The notes: generated from the sequence alone by a model not told the origin. Positions 32,740 to 41,055 are shown, counted from the first letter of the stretch. The stretch: 64,000 nt of DNA from Azophilus sp965220425 (GCA_965220425.1 OZ244830.1:2046001-2110000), one strand, 5' to 3'. Translations and numbers: made by a program.

Positions 32740-33539
32740 CGGGACCGGACGAAGGAATTGGGGTGCCGCGAGTAAAACTCCTTGACCCGGTCGTGGATCC
32801 GACTGTCGATGAGTTGGAAGCGGTCAGCGCCGCAATGGCCGCGGAAGTGTGCCGCGGAGCGGACGCCTTTACTGGAGCAGAGTTGACCGCACGTACCGGC
32901 GAGTCAGGGGACACCTTGCAGCGCCCGGTATTGATCGCGTTTGCCGGGCCGAACGGCTCGGGCAAGACAACGATGGCACAAGTCATGTTGCGGCATGGGT
33001 GGCTCGACGGGTTCGAGTACATCAACCCTGACAACATCGCCCGCTACCGGTTCGGCGACTGGAACGACCCGGCCGCGGTTCTGCAGGCGGCGCGGTACGC
33101 GGCCGCAGCACGTCAAGCGTGTCTCAAGGATCGGCGCGCCCTGGTCATCGAGACCGTATTCTCCTCGCAATGGTCGTTCGGCTTCGTCCGGGAGGCGCGA
33201 GAGGCCGGATTCTTCGTCCGCGTATTTTTCGTCGGCACCGACGATCCCTCGATCAATATACGCCGTGTTGCGCATCGGGTCCGGCTGGGCGGACACGACG
33301 TGCCGACCGCAAAAGTCGTCGCCAGGCACCCAAGGTCGATCGCGAACCTCGCCTCGTTGCTGGCGTGGGCGAACCGAGTCCACGTCTGCGACAACTCCGT
33401 TGACGGGGCGGCCCCCGTTCAACAGTTTCGGACAGGCGACGGAGTCGTATTAGAGGTCTACGCGACGGGGCACGCATGGGCCGATGGCGCCCGCAGGGAT
33501 CTCCCGGTTTCCGAGGGGCACATCAAGGGCGAAACGTGA
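32736..33539 (+). CDS. Zeta-toxin-like P-loop kinase
   Basis: I choose the GTG at 32736, which overlaps the previous stop (GTGA). The 267-aa protein has Walker A FAGPNGSGKTTMAQ, then FEYINPDNIARYRF, then IETVFSSQWSFGFVREAREAGF, and a C-terminal helical half. This is the layout of COG4185/zeta-like small kinases that phosphorylate small molecules or RNA ends. Beside a HAD phosphatase, phosphoesterases and a Thg1-like enzyme, an RNA end kinase role is plausible but inferred. No epsilon-like antitoxin is seen. Confidence 0.7.
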   Translation: MTGPDEGIGVPRVKLLDPVVDPTVDELEAVSAAMAAEVCRGADAFTGAELTARTGESGDTLQRPVLIAFAGPNGSGKTTMAQVMLRHGWLDGFEYINPDNIARYRFGDWNDPAAVLQAARYAAAARQACLKDRRALVIETVFSSQWSFGFVREAREAGFFVRVFFVGTDDPSINIRRVAHRVRLGGHDVPTAKVVARHPRSIANLASLLAWANRVHVCDNSVDGAAPVQQFRTGDGVVLEVYATGHAWADGARRDLPVSEGHIKGET

Positions 33540-34312
33540 AGATCCAGATCGCATCGGACCTGCACCTCGAAGCCCACGACGGGCTCATGCCTGGCCCTGA
33601 GTCCTTCCGGAGCGTACCGTCGCGCGACCTGCTCGTGCTGGCCGGCGACATCAGCGTGCGCAAGACCGCACACCATTTCGTCGAGCGCGAACTCAAGGTC
33701 TCCCCCGTCATCTATGTGCCCGGCAACCACGAGTATTACGGGTTCCAGTACCGCGATGCCGTGGACGCGCAGTGGCAGGCCCTCGCCGCCGAGCGCCCGC
33801 ACCTGCACTATCTCATCGCCGAGGGCGTGTCGATCGACGGCGTGCGTTTCTGGGGGGCGCCCTGGTACTCGAACCTGTGGGGACTGCCGGCGCGATGGAG
33901 AGACGTGGATCCGTGCCGCCTCGATATGTTCGAGCGGTACATCCTGGACTTCCGCTACCCCTACAACTCGGTCAACACCTGGTCGCTCTCGAAACACCTC
34001 GAAGCCCACCTCGCGCAAACCGACAAACTGCGCGAACAGACCGGTCAGGTGGACGTGGTCATCACCCACTGGCCGCCAACCAAGGAGGCGATCCACCCCA
34101 AATACGAAGGCGACCCGCTGAACCCGTATTTCATCAACGACCACGAGGATCTCGTCCGCGCAATCGGCGCCAAGCTGTGGATCTCCGGGCACACGCACGA
34201 GGCTTACGATTATCAGATCGGCGCGACGCGCTGCATTGGCAATCCGACCGGCTACAGCGGCGAGCACCGGCAGTCCCAACTGTTCCGGCCGGACCGGGTC
34301 GTGGAGGTGTAG
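33536..34312 (+). CDS. Calcineurin-like metallophosphoesterase, paralogue 3
   Basis: The GTG at 33536 overlaps the kinase stop and gives VKIQIASDLHLEAHDG, aligning with the other paralogues. It has VLAGDIS, VPGNHEYYG, THWPPTKEAIH and SGHTHEAYD. The central region has an insertion (ARWRDVDPCRLDMFERYILD) absent from paralogues 1 and 2. The C-terminal 40 residues nearly equal those of paralogue 1. Three bases separate it from the Thg1-like gene. Confidence 0.85.
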   Translation: MKIQIASDLHLEAHDGLMPGPESFRSVPSRDLLVLAGDISVRKTAHHFVERELKVSPVIYVPGNHEYYGFQYRDAVDAQWQALAAERPHLHYLIAEGVSIDGVRFWGAPWYSNLWGLPARWRDVDPCRLDMFERYILDFRYPYNSVNTWSLSKHLEAHLAQTDKLREQTGQVDVVITHWPPTKEAIHPKYEGDPLNPYFINDHEDLVRAIGAKLWISGHTHEAYDYQIGATRCIGNPTGYSGEHRQSQLFRPDRVVEV

Positions 34313-34315
34313 AGC

Positions 34316-35077
34316 ATGGTCGACCGAATCGGGGCGATCCAGGCGCGGATGCGCGAGACCGAGGCGTCTCATGACCGCAGCGCTCCGGCAGGCGCGTACC
34401 TGGTCGCGCGGCTGGACGGCCGCGGCTTTCATCGCCTCACGCGCGATATGGACTTTGAAAAGCCGTATGACGAGCGATTTCGGGACGCCATGATCGGCGC
34501 CGCCCGGCATCTGATGCAGACCGGTTTCCAGGTCTGGCATGCCTACACGCAGAGCGACGAGATCTCGCTCTTGTTCGCGCCCGAGGATGCGACCTTCGCG
34601 CACAAACACCGCAAGCTCTTGAGCGTGCTCGCCGGGGAAGCCAGCGCCTCGCTTGCGCTCGATTTCGGGCGAACGGCGAGCGTCGATTGCCGGTTGCTTG
34701 AGCTTCGCGATGTCGGCGAGGTGGGCGACTATTTCGAGTGGCGGCGCCTGGATGCGGAGCGGAACTGCGCGTACTCGCACGCCTATTGGGCGCTTCGGCG
34801 CGAGGGCCAGCGGGGTCGAACCGCCCACCTCGAACTCAAGGGACTCGACCGCACTGAACAGGAGCGGCTGGTTCGCGACTTGACCGGCATCGATTACGAG
34901 AAGCTGCCCGCCTGGCAGAAATTCGGCATCGGGCTCTACATCGAACGCTTCGAGAAACAGGGCGTCAATCCGCTCACGGGAGAGGTAAGGATGGCGGAGC
35001 GCCGCCGGATCGATGTCGATCTGGATCTGCCGACCCGTGCCGAGTATCGGAAACGAGTGATGGCGTTGTTGTCATGA
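34316..35077 (+). CDS. Thg1-like 3'-5' RNA polymerase (tRNA repair)
   Basis: This 253-aa protein has the Thg1 catalytic set: Asp34-Gly35 in ARLDGRGFHRLTRDMDFEKP, and Asp81-Glu82 in AYTQSDEISLLF, plus KLLSVLAGEASAS, YFEWRRLDAERNC, LPAWQKFGIGLY and GVNPLTGEVR. These are the metal-binding and nucleotide-binding regions of tRNA-His guanylyltransferase and Thg1-like proteins. Bacterial Thg1-like proteins add nucleotides to the 5' end of damaged tRNA in the 3'-5' direction. The length fits a bacterial type. It follows paralogue 3 by 3 bases and is the clearest RNA-repair gene of the array. Confidence 0.85.
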   Translation: MVDRIGAIQARMRETEASHDRSAPAGAYLVARLDGRGFHRLTRDMDFEKPYDERFRDAMIGAARHLMQTGFQVWHAYTQSDEISLLFAPEDATFAHKHRKLLSVLAGEASASLALDFGRTASVDCRLLELRDVGEVGDYFEWRRLDAERNCAYSHAYWALRREGQRGRTAHLELKGLDRTEQERLVRDLTGIDYEKLPAWQKFGIGLYIERFEKQGVNPLTGEVRMAERRRIDVDLDLPTRAEYRKRVMALLS

Positions 35078-35103
35078 ACGACCACATTGAGGTCGGCGAC
35101 TAA
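35074..35103 (+). CDS. Micro-ORF, 9 aa
   Basis: It encodes MNDHIEVGD from an ATGA overlap with the Thg1-like stop. It is too short to be a protein in the usual sense and may only carry ribosomes to the next site. Confidence 0.15.
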   Translation: MNDHIEVGD

Positions 35104-35113
35104 CGGAGGACAC

Positions 35114-35200
35114 ATGCGAAGCATCAACGACCGGCTGCGGCTTTGGCCGCCCGAGAACGACCCGGTGCTCGTCGGGCCGCCGATGCGGCCAAGCTCATGA
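35114..35200 (+). CDS. Micro-ORF, 28 aa
   Basis: A CGGAGGA ribosome binding site precedes the ATG at 35114. The protein reads MRSINDRLRLWPPENDPVLV and eight more residues. Its stop overlaps the next micro-ORF. Confidence 0.35.
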   Translation: MRSINDRLRLWPPENDPVLVGPPMRPSS

Positions 35201-35262
35201 CCGGGAGAGAGGTGACGGCCGCCGCGACCACTGCGGCGCTTGCAAGCGAGCCGGGCGAATGA
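35197..35262 (+). CDS. Micro-ORF, 21 aa
   Basis: It encodes MTGREVTAAATTAALASEPG and one further residue with ATGA overlaps at both ends. No function is visible. Confidence 0.25.
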   Translation: MTGREVTAAATTAALASEPGE

Positions 35263-36014
35263 ACGAACAGGACGAACAGTCGACATCTGAAAGGCTCTCG
35301 CGCCCGCCGAAGGCGTGGCGCTATCACCTTCACCCCGAATCGCTCCGCATCGCGCGGCGACACGATCTCGATTGGGGGTCGCTCGGTTCGGCTGTCGTTG
35401 TCGTGCGGGAAAAGGAAGCGCGCGCACTGCTCGCCGCGATCAAGGAACTGCCGAGCGAGTTTCGCCGCTGCTGGTATCACCAGCCGGCCGGGATTGCGGT
35501 GTTGATGGCGACGAGCAGGCCGCATGAGTTCTCGGCAGTCGACGCTGACGACTTGGTCAAGGTTTTCTGCCATACGGCCGGCCTCGCGTTCGTTGCGCTG
35601 GGCTCGGCGACGGCACAATCCGAGGACCGCTGCTACAGCGTCGACCCGGACGAATCGTTCCTGATCGGCGAGCGGGCGGCGCGTTTCCGGCGCATTGAAT
35701 CGACGGGCGGCGAGGAGGCGGCAATCGCGGACTTGGGCGAGCAACCCCAAGACCTGGCGGTCGAAGTCGAGCGCGCGGCGCACGACGATGTGCGCAACGA
35801 GGTTTACCGCGCGGTTGGCGTGCGAGAGCTTTGGGAGTGTCCGCGCGACGAGCCGCGCATTTTCGATCTTCAGGCGCCGGATGGCATCCGGCCGGTCGAG
35901 GAGTCGCGCATTCTCGCGGGCGTGCGCGCCGAGCACTTGCCAGCCACCATCGACGAGATAAAGGCGGTCGGCGGACTCATTGAGTTTGGGCAGCGAATGG
36001 AGCGCGGCAAGTGA
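35259..36014 (+). CDS. Uma2-like (DUF820) nuclease-fold protein
   Basis: The 251-aa protein has VDPDESFLIGERAARFRRI, then DLAVEVERAAHDDVRNEVYR followed by AVGVRELWECPRDEPR. This resembles Uma2-family PD-(D/E)xK proteins, in which a D and an EV pair lie near Y...GV.E.W. The usual lysine before the tyrosine is replaced (RNEVYR), so activity is uncertain. The first 110 residues are not recognised. Confidence 0.5.
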   Translation: MNEQDEQSTSERLSRPPKAWRYHLHPESLRIARRHDLDWGSLGSAVVVVREKEARALLAAIKELPSEFRRCWYHQPAGIAVLMATSRPHEFSAVDADDLVKVFCHTAGLAFVALGSATAQSEDRCYSVDPDESFLIGERAARFRRIESTGGEEAAIADLGEQPQDLAVEVERAAHDDVRNEVYRAVGVRELWECPRDEPRIFDLQAPDGIRPVEESRILAGVRAEHLPATIDEIKAVGGLIEFGQRMERGK

Positions 36015-36373
36015 CTGGCCGCGACGACGAGGGCGGCCCACGGCACATCGGCGAATTCATCGAGGGGCTGATGGACATTATCAATGGAGGCGGCTGGCAG
36101 ATCTGGCGGGCCGAGAACGACATGCCGCTAGAGGACGCCGTCGATGCAACGATGCGCGAAGTCGAGCGCGGCATTTCTCCGGTGGGCATCTTGGTGCCGC
36201 TCGATGCGGCGGCGCTTGATGCGCTGCAGCGATGGGCCGAGCGCACCAGCGCTGGCGCGGCCAGGCGCATGACCGCGCGGGAGGCGACAGCGGCCGCGAT
36301 TCAGGCGGCCCTATCCAGTACAGCGCGCTTGCGTCTCGTCGGCGGGACCGACACGGAGGACCTGAGCACATGA
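36011..36373 (+). CDS. Hypothetical protein sharing a domain with 36710-37444
   Basis: The GTG start overlaps the previous stop. The stretch GGWQIWRAENDMPL, then LVPLDAAALDALQRWAERTS and AREATAAAIQAAL is closely paralleled in the 244-aa protein three genes downstream. It defines a domain of about 90 residues with unknown function. Confidence 0.55.
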   Translation: MTGRDDEGGPRHIGEFIEGLMDIINGGGWQIWRAENDMPLEDAVDATMREVERGISPVGILVPLDAAALDALQRWAERTSAGAARRMTAREATAAAIQAALSSTARLRLVGGTDTEDLST

Positions 36374-36489
36374 GCGGAGAGCCGATCGACCTGGACGACC
36401 CGGTCGGCGGCAAATGGCAGGGCGACGGCATCGCGCGCTGGCACCACTACCAGGCGCGGCGCATCGCCGAGCGGCTGGGCATCGAATAG
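36370..36489 (+). CDS. Small ORF, 39 aa
   Basis: It starts by ATGA overlap and encodes MSGEPIDLDDPVGGKWQGDG, then HHYQARRIAERLGIE. No family is recognised. Confidence 0.4.
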   Translation: MSGEPIDLDDPVGGKWQGDGIARWHHYQARRIAERLGIE

Positions 36490-36497
36490 GAGGCGTG

Positions 36498-36713
36498 ATG
36501 TCTTACTACGACCACATCGTAGAGATTTACGAGGGCGCGTTTCAAATCGCGAAAGACGCGGCGTGGCCGCGCATCAAGGCGCGGCTGGAGGAGGCCGGCG
36601 AGGGTGCGGACCGGATGGAGATTGCGGACAAGGAGATTGCGGCCGAGTTGCCGGCCGCGATCAAGGAGTCGAAGCGCCGTGTGTTTGCGCGGCTTGAGGC
36701 GGAGGGCGAGTGA
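36498..36713 (+). CDS. Hypothetical helical protein, 71 aa
   Basis: A TAGGAGG ribosome binding site precedes the ATG at 36498. The protein is helical and charged (YEGAFQIAKDAAWPRIKARL). Its end overlaps the next GTG start. Confidence 0.5.
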   Translation: MSYYDHIVEIYEGAFQIAKDAAWPRIKARLEEAGEGADRMEIADKEIAAELPAAIKESKRRVFARLEAEGE

Positions 36714-37444
36714 TTTTCGCGGAGTCCTTTTTCGATCTGTGTGCCGCGTTCGAACGCCGTGAGGGCGTCAGGATAGCGCTTGGCCGAGACCGCCTCGCGC
36801 AGCTTGTCTCCTTCTGGCAGATACAACCCGAATACGAGCAGTTGCGCGGCGGGGCCGACTTGTCCGGCGAGCCGGCCGGCGCGGCCGAGATCATATCGCG
36901 CACGGTGGCCCTGGCGCGCGAGCGCCGGGCCGGGAGCGACCGGCTGGTGTACGAAGGGCCACTGGTGAACATCCTCAACGCGCGCGGCTGGCAGACCTGG
37001 CCGATCGAGAACGATCGACCGTTGGCCGGGGCGGCCCATGCAATCCGGCGCACGGCCCAGCGCAGCCAGTGGCCGTGCGCGTACTTGGTGCCGCTCGAAG
37101 CGGCGACGGTCGATGCGCTCGAACGCTGGGCGCGGCAGCACGGCGCCCGGTACGCCAAGGCCAATACGCGCGAAGCGACCGCGGCCGCGATTGAGGCGGC
37201 GCTCAGGAGCGTGGCGTCGGTCGCCGTGGCCGGCAACCGGACCGCGGGCTTCGACACCGAACCGCTCGACCCTGACGGGTTGAACGACCCAAGCTGGCGG
37301 CTCGATGATTTGGACCACGAGATTGAGGAAATGGGCTACGACATCGAGGAAGGCGAGCGCGCGCTCGCTGCGCTACGCACCGATCTCGCCGAGCGGCGCG
37401 CCGAGCGGGCGCGGCTCGCGGAGGACGCGGCTGGGCATGAGTGA
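36710..37444 (+). CDS. Hypothetical protein, 244 aa, with repeated domain
   Basis: It starts at a GTG overlapping the previous stop. An N-terminal helical part is followed by RGWQTWPIENDRPL, then LVPLEAATVDALERWARQHG and REATAAAIEAAL, the same domain as in 36011-36373. It ends in a heptad-like region (EIEEMGYDIEEGERALAALR) that may form a coiled coil. Function is unknown. Confidence 0.55.
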   Translation: MIFAESFFDLCAAFERREGVRIALGRDRLAQLVSFWQIQPEYEQLRGGADLSGEPAGAAEIISRTVALARERRAGSDRLVYEGPLVNILNARGWQTWPIENDRPLAGAAHAIRRTAQRSQWPCAYLVPLEAATVDALERWARQHGARYAKANTREATAAAIEAALRSVASVAVAGNRTAGFDTEPLDPDGLNDPSWRLDDLDHEIEEMGYDIEEGERALAALRTDLAERRAERARLAEDAAGHE

Positions 37445-37553
37445 GCGCGACTACGCGGTCTGCTTCCACCCGAAGATCATCGAGCAGATCGACCTCACCG
37501 CCCCGGATGCCGACGCCCGCCTCGCGCGTTACGAGGAAACCGCACCAGGATGA
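37437..37553 (+). CDS. Small ORF, 38 aa
   Basis: It overlaps the previous gene by 8 bases and the next by ATGA, and encodes MSERDYAVCFHPKIIEQIDL with 18 more residues. No family is recognised. Confidence 0.4.
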   Translation: MSERDYAVCFHPKIIEQIDLTAPDADARLARYEETAPG

Positions 37554-38302
37554 GAGACGCCCCGATACCGTTGCCGCCCTACGCGCACGCCGCCGATCCC
37601 GGCGACGGCTTCGACATCCCTGTCTACAACCGCGCCGGCGAGATCATCGGCTATCGACAGAACCTGCAGGCCCTCCGTGTCTCCGACATCGAAAGTTCAC
37701 CGCGCCTTGGCGTCGAGCCCCGCCCGTTCCGCGAGCCCATCGGCGCCGGCGCCGAAAAGAATCTGCGTCTGCTGCTCACTCGCGCCGGTGTGTTCCGCGA
37801 CGGCGGCCCCGACTGGGCCTGGGCACCGCTCGAACAAGCTGCCCACCACTTCCGGATCGGCGCACTACGCCGCACCGGCCCGCCGGATTTCGATGAGCTG
37901 GTCTCGACGGTGCTGCCCGATGAGTTCATGGGCGTACACTTATCCGGCCGGCGTCTACGCCGCGATTGCCTGAGCGTGAGCGCCTTCGGAATGACCTACG
38001 AGATCCGCGATCGCTTCCGGTATGTCGCCTTCCGGCTCGACGAAGAGTCAAGCAGCCACATTGCCGAGGGGGCCGGCTGGACCCGCGAGGATGCCTTGTC
38101 CGACGCACGCCGCCACTGCGCCGGCGCGAAGATCGAAGCGGTCGTCGCAACGCCCGGGCTGCTGCGTGTGCTTGGCGAGCATGGCTTCGGCGGCAGCCTC
38201 GGCATCTGCGTCTCCGGATTCCTGGCGATGCTGTGGGACGAGGTAAACACCTACGAGGACGAGTTCTGGGATTACCACGGCGAGCGGCTGGGTTGGTGGT
38301 AA
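37550..38302 (+). CDS. Hypothetical protein, 250 aa
   Basis: The start overlaps the previous stop (ATGA). Features include FDIPVYNRAGEIIGYRQNLQ, a central DELVSTVLPDEFMGVHLSG, and a C-terminal LGICVSGFLAMLWDEVN. No family is recognised. It is the last gene of the array, and directly after its stop the duplicated ATPase 3' end begins. Confidence 0.55.
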   Translation: MRDAPIPLPPYAHAADPGDGFDIPVYNRAGEIIGYRQNLQALRVSDIESSPRLGVEPRPFREPIGAGAEKNLRLLLTRAGVFRDGGPDWAWAPLEQAAHHFRIGALRRTGPPDFDELVSTVLPDEFMGVHLSGRRLRRDCLSVSAFGMTYEIRDRFRYVAFRLDEESSSHIAEGAGWTREDALSDARRHCAGAKIEAVVATPGLLRVLGEHGFGGSLGICVSGFLAMLWDEVNTYEDEFWDYHGERLGWW

Positions 38303-38437
38303 CGGCGGCAACTGGCACCCTGCTATCCGGGGAAATCGGGTTTGGACCGGGAAGCCCAGCCGCCGAAGGGGGCCGGGGCTGCCCGTCCGGAAAGGGCCGA
38401 TGTAGTTCGGCTTTTCGACCCGGGTGGGGATGAGTGA
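38303..38437 (+). pseudogene. Second copy of the ClpP-ATPase gene 3' end
   Basis: The frame reads RRQLAPCYPGKSGLDREAQP, then PKGAGA, then ADVVRLFDPGGDE and a TGA. The end of the ClpP-ATPase at 25119-25264 reads RRQLAPCYPGKAGADAG, then PPKGAGA and ADVIRLFEPGGEA. Nucleotide identity is high in blocks (CTGCTATCCGGGGAAA, CTTTTCGA) but the copies have diverged. There is no start codon; homology begins at the stop of the previous gene. It marks the right edge of the array. Confidence 0.8.
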
Positions 38438-38549
38438 GGCTTGGCGAATGACGGCACACTGGGACTAGCGCGCATCCCCCAGATGCCCCCGGCCTTATTG
38501 CTGCGTTACGATATACTCGGCCACCCCCCCAAATCAGTAGAAACGCCCC

Positions 38550-40406
38550 ATGCCGTCCAAGCGAACCATTCTCTTGGAACTGACCGCCAATGAACTCCGG
38601 CAAAGCGCCGACCGCTTTGAGCTAGAGGGCTTCGACCGCCGGGTCAAGGAGCAACTCGTCGACGCGCTGGCTCGGTCACGCAAAGCCCGGATTGCAGAGA
38701 TTCTCCAAGAATTGCCGCGGCAGCGCCTGAAGGAACTCTGCCGGGGGTTTGATCTCGACGACTCTGGGAAACGGAAGGCCGACATTGCTGCACGCTTGAC
38801 GGGCTCGGGCACGAAACCGAAGCAACGATCCAAACCCGCCAAGGCGACTGGACCAGACGAGAAGTCGGGAGCCACCACCGGTTACGAATCCGAATTGTGG
38901 GCCGCTGCGAACGCCTTGCGGGGGAACGTCGATGCTGCGGAATACAAGCATGTCGTGCTTGGGCTCATATTCCTCAAGTACATCTCAGATGCGTTCGAGG
39001 AACATTACGCTGCGATTCAAGCCGAATTTGGCGAAGAAACAGCCGAGGATCGTGATGAGTACACGGCTGACAATATCTTTTGGGTCCCGAAGGAAGCCCG
39101 CTGGGCTCGGCTCAAGGATCAAGCCAGGCAGCCGACGATAGGCCAGTTGGTCGACGACGCGATGGTGGTGATCGAGCGCGACAACCCTGCTATCAAGGAT
39201 GTGCTCCCGAAAAACTACGCGCGGCAGGGGCTGGACAAAACACGGTTGGGCCAGTTGATCGACCTAGTCAGCAACATCAAGGTCGGCGATGCCGAGGCGC
39301 GTTCAAAGGATGTCCTCGGGCGCGTTTACGAATACTTCCTGGGCCAATTTGCCAGCGCGGAAGGCAAGAAGGGCGGTGAGTTCTACACGCCGCGCTGCAT
39401 CGTCAAGTTGCTAGTCGAGATGCTGGATCCCTACCGGGGTCGCGTTTTTGACCCCTGTTGCGGGTCAGCCGGCATGTTTGTCCAGTCCGATGAGTTCATC
39501 CGCTCACATGCCAGTGGTAACGCCAACGGCGGCAAAGCCAGGTGCGACCTGTCGATCTTCGGGCAGGAATCGAACCACACGACCTGGCGGCTCGCGCAGA
39601 TGAACCTCGCTATTCGAGGTATCGCGGGCCGGATCGAATATGGAGACAGCTTCCACAATGATCGCCACCCCGACCTCAAGGCCGATTTCATCCTTGCCAA
39701 CCCACCATTCAACGTGTCCGATTGGGGCGGGGAACGCTTGTCCGAGGACAAGCGATGGCAGTACGGCACGCCACCAAAGGGCAACGCCAACTTCGCTTGG
39801 GTCCAGCATTTCGTGCATCACCTGGCGCCCGGTGGTGTCGCTGGGTTCGTGCTTGCAAACGGGTCGATGTCGTCAAATCAGTCGGGGGAAGGAGAGATCA
39901 GGAGGAGCCTGATTGAGGCGGATCTGGTGGACTGCATGGTGGCATTGCCCGGGCAGTTGTTCTATTCGACCCAGATCCCGGCTTGCCTGTGGTTTCTCGC
40001 GCGAGACCGGCGCAACGGGAAATTCCGGGATCGCCGGGGAGAAATCCTGTTCATCGATGCGCGTGCATTGGGCCGACTTATTGATCGCACTCATCGAGAC
40101 CTTGGGGATGAGGATCTGGCTCGTGTTGCGAGTACCTATCACGCATGGCGCGGAGGGACAGCCTTTGAGGATTACAACGATGTTCCTGGGTTCTGCAAGG
40201 GCGCACCAATAAGCGAAGTGCGAAGGCACGGTTATGCGCTTACGCCTGGTAGATATGTCGGGGCGCCTCCTCAACAGGATGACGGGGAACCCTTCGCAGA
40301 CATGATGAAACGGCTTGTTCGAGAGTTGAGAGCACAGCAAACTAACGCCGCACGGTTAGATGACGCTGTTGCGAGTATTCTCAGGGGAATAGGATATGGC
40401 GGTTGA
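38550..40406 (+). CDS. hsdM: Type I restriction-modification methyltransferase HsdM
   Basis: This 618-aa protein has the N6-adenine methylase motifs DPCCGSAG (about residue 303) and NPPFNVSDW (about 384), and the HsdM region YKHVVLGLIFLKYISDAF. The first 85 residues carry two SAP-like helical repeats (ELTANELRQSADRFELEGFD, then LPRQRLKELCRGFDLDDSG), which are not part of the usual HsdM and may bind DNA. It overlaps hsdS by 11 bases. It modifies adenine in the HsdS-specified site. Confidence 0.92.
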   Translation: MPSKRTILLELTANELRQSADRFELEGFDRRVKEQLVDALARSRKARIAEILQELPRQRLKELCRGFDLDDSGKRKADIAARLTGSGTKPKQRSKPAKATGPDEKSGATTGYESELWAAANALRGNVDAAEYKHVVLGLIFLKYISDAFEEHYAAIQAEFGEETAEDRDEYTADNIFWVPKEARWARLKDQARQPTIGQLVDDAMVVIERDNPAIKDVLPKNYARQGLDKTRLGQLIDLVSNIKVGDAEARSKDVLGRVYEYFLGQFASAEGKKGGEFYTPRCIVKLLVEMLDPYRGRVFDPCCGSAGMFVQSDEFIRSHASGNANGGKARCDLSIFGQESNHTTWRLAQMNLAIRGIAGRIEYGDSFHNDRHPDLKADFILANPPFNVSDWGGERLSEDKRWQYGTPPKGNANFAWVQHFVHHLAPGGVAGFVLANGSMSSNQSGEGEIRRSLIEADLVDCMVALPGQLFYSTQIPACLWFLARDRRNGKFRDRRGEILFIDARALGRLIDRTHRDLGDEDLARVASTYHAWRGGTAFEDYNDVPGFCKGAPISEVRRHGYALTPGRYVGAPPQQDDGEPFADMMKRLVRELRAQQTNAARLDDAVASILRGIGYGG

Positions 40407-41055
40407 TTGGCCGACGGTAGCGATTGGCGAAATTGCTCAGAAGATCGGTATGGGGCCGTTCGGCTCTTCGATTAAGGTAGAGACATTTGTGCCTCACGGG
40501 ATACCAATTATTAGTGGCCAACACCTACATCGAGTTCGGTTAGACGAGCGTCCCGGATTTAAGTTTATTGCTGAAGAACATGCGGAAAAACTGTCCAATG
40601 CCAACGTTCGGCGGGGGGATATCGTATTTACACATGCAGGTAACATTGGGCAAGTCGCCTATATTCCAAGGTCTTCGGGCTACACTCGTTATGTGATTTC
40701 TCAACGCCAGTTTTATTTGCGCTGTGATCCTTCGAAGGCGACTACCGAGTTCGTGACAATGTACTTCAAATCGCACGAGGGCCAGCATCAACTTCTCGCG
40801 AACTCATCGCAAGTTGGCGTACCTTCGATCGCACAGCCAGTAAGCTACTTGCGCACAATAGAAATTCCGTTACCTCCTCTCCGCGAACAGAAGGCCATCT
40901 CCCATATACTCGGGACTTTTGATGACAAGATCGAGCTGAACCGACGTTCGAACGAAACGTTGAGAACGCTGGCTCACGTATTGTTCAAGTCTTGGTTTCG
41001 TGATGGAGAAATTCAGTTAAGCGAAGTCGAAGGTCTCGTCGGCAGCATCAAATGA
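40396..41055 (+). CDS. hsdS: Type I specificity subunit HsdS, half-length
   Basis: This 219-aa protein has one target-recognition domain (GMGPFGSSIKVETFVPHGIP, then IISGQ and VRRGDIVFTHAGNIG) and one conserved helix region (IPLPPLREQKAISHILGTFD). A typical HsdS is about 400 aa with two such units. The second half is absent and the downstream 88 bases show no trace of it. It may dimerise to bind a palindromic site, or it may be truncated. GC is lower than in hsdM. Confidence 0.85.
   Translation: MAVDWPTVAIGEIAQKIGMGPFGSSIKVETFVPHGIPIISGQHLHRVRLDERPGFKFIAEEHAEKLSNANVRRGDIVFTHAGNIGQVAYIPRSSGYTRYVISQRQFYLRCDPSKATTEFVTMYFKSHEGQHQLLANSSQVGVPSIAQPVSYLRTIEIPLPPLREQKAISHILGTFDDKIELNRRSNETLRTLAHVLFKSWFRDGEIQLSEVEGLVGSIK

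Noticed and set aside
25261..38302. Integron cassette array
   Set aside because: Genes overlap at ATGA, leaving no room for attC palindromes, and no integrase is present in the window.
38500..38549. Promoter before hsdM
   Set aside because: A TATACT occurs at 38513-38518, but no -35 at suitable spacing is visible.
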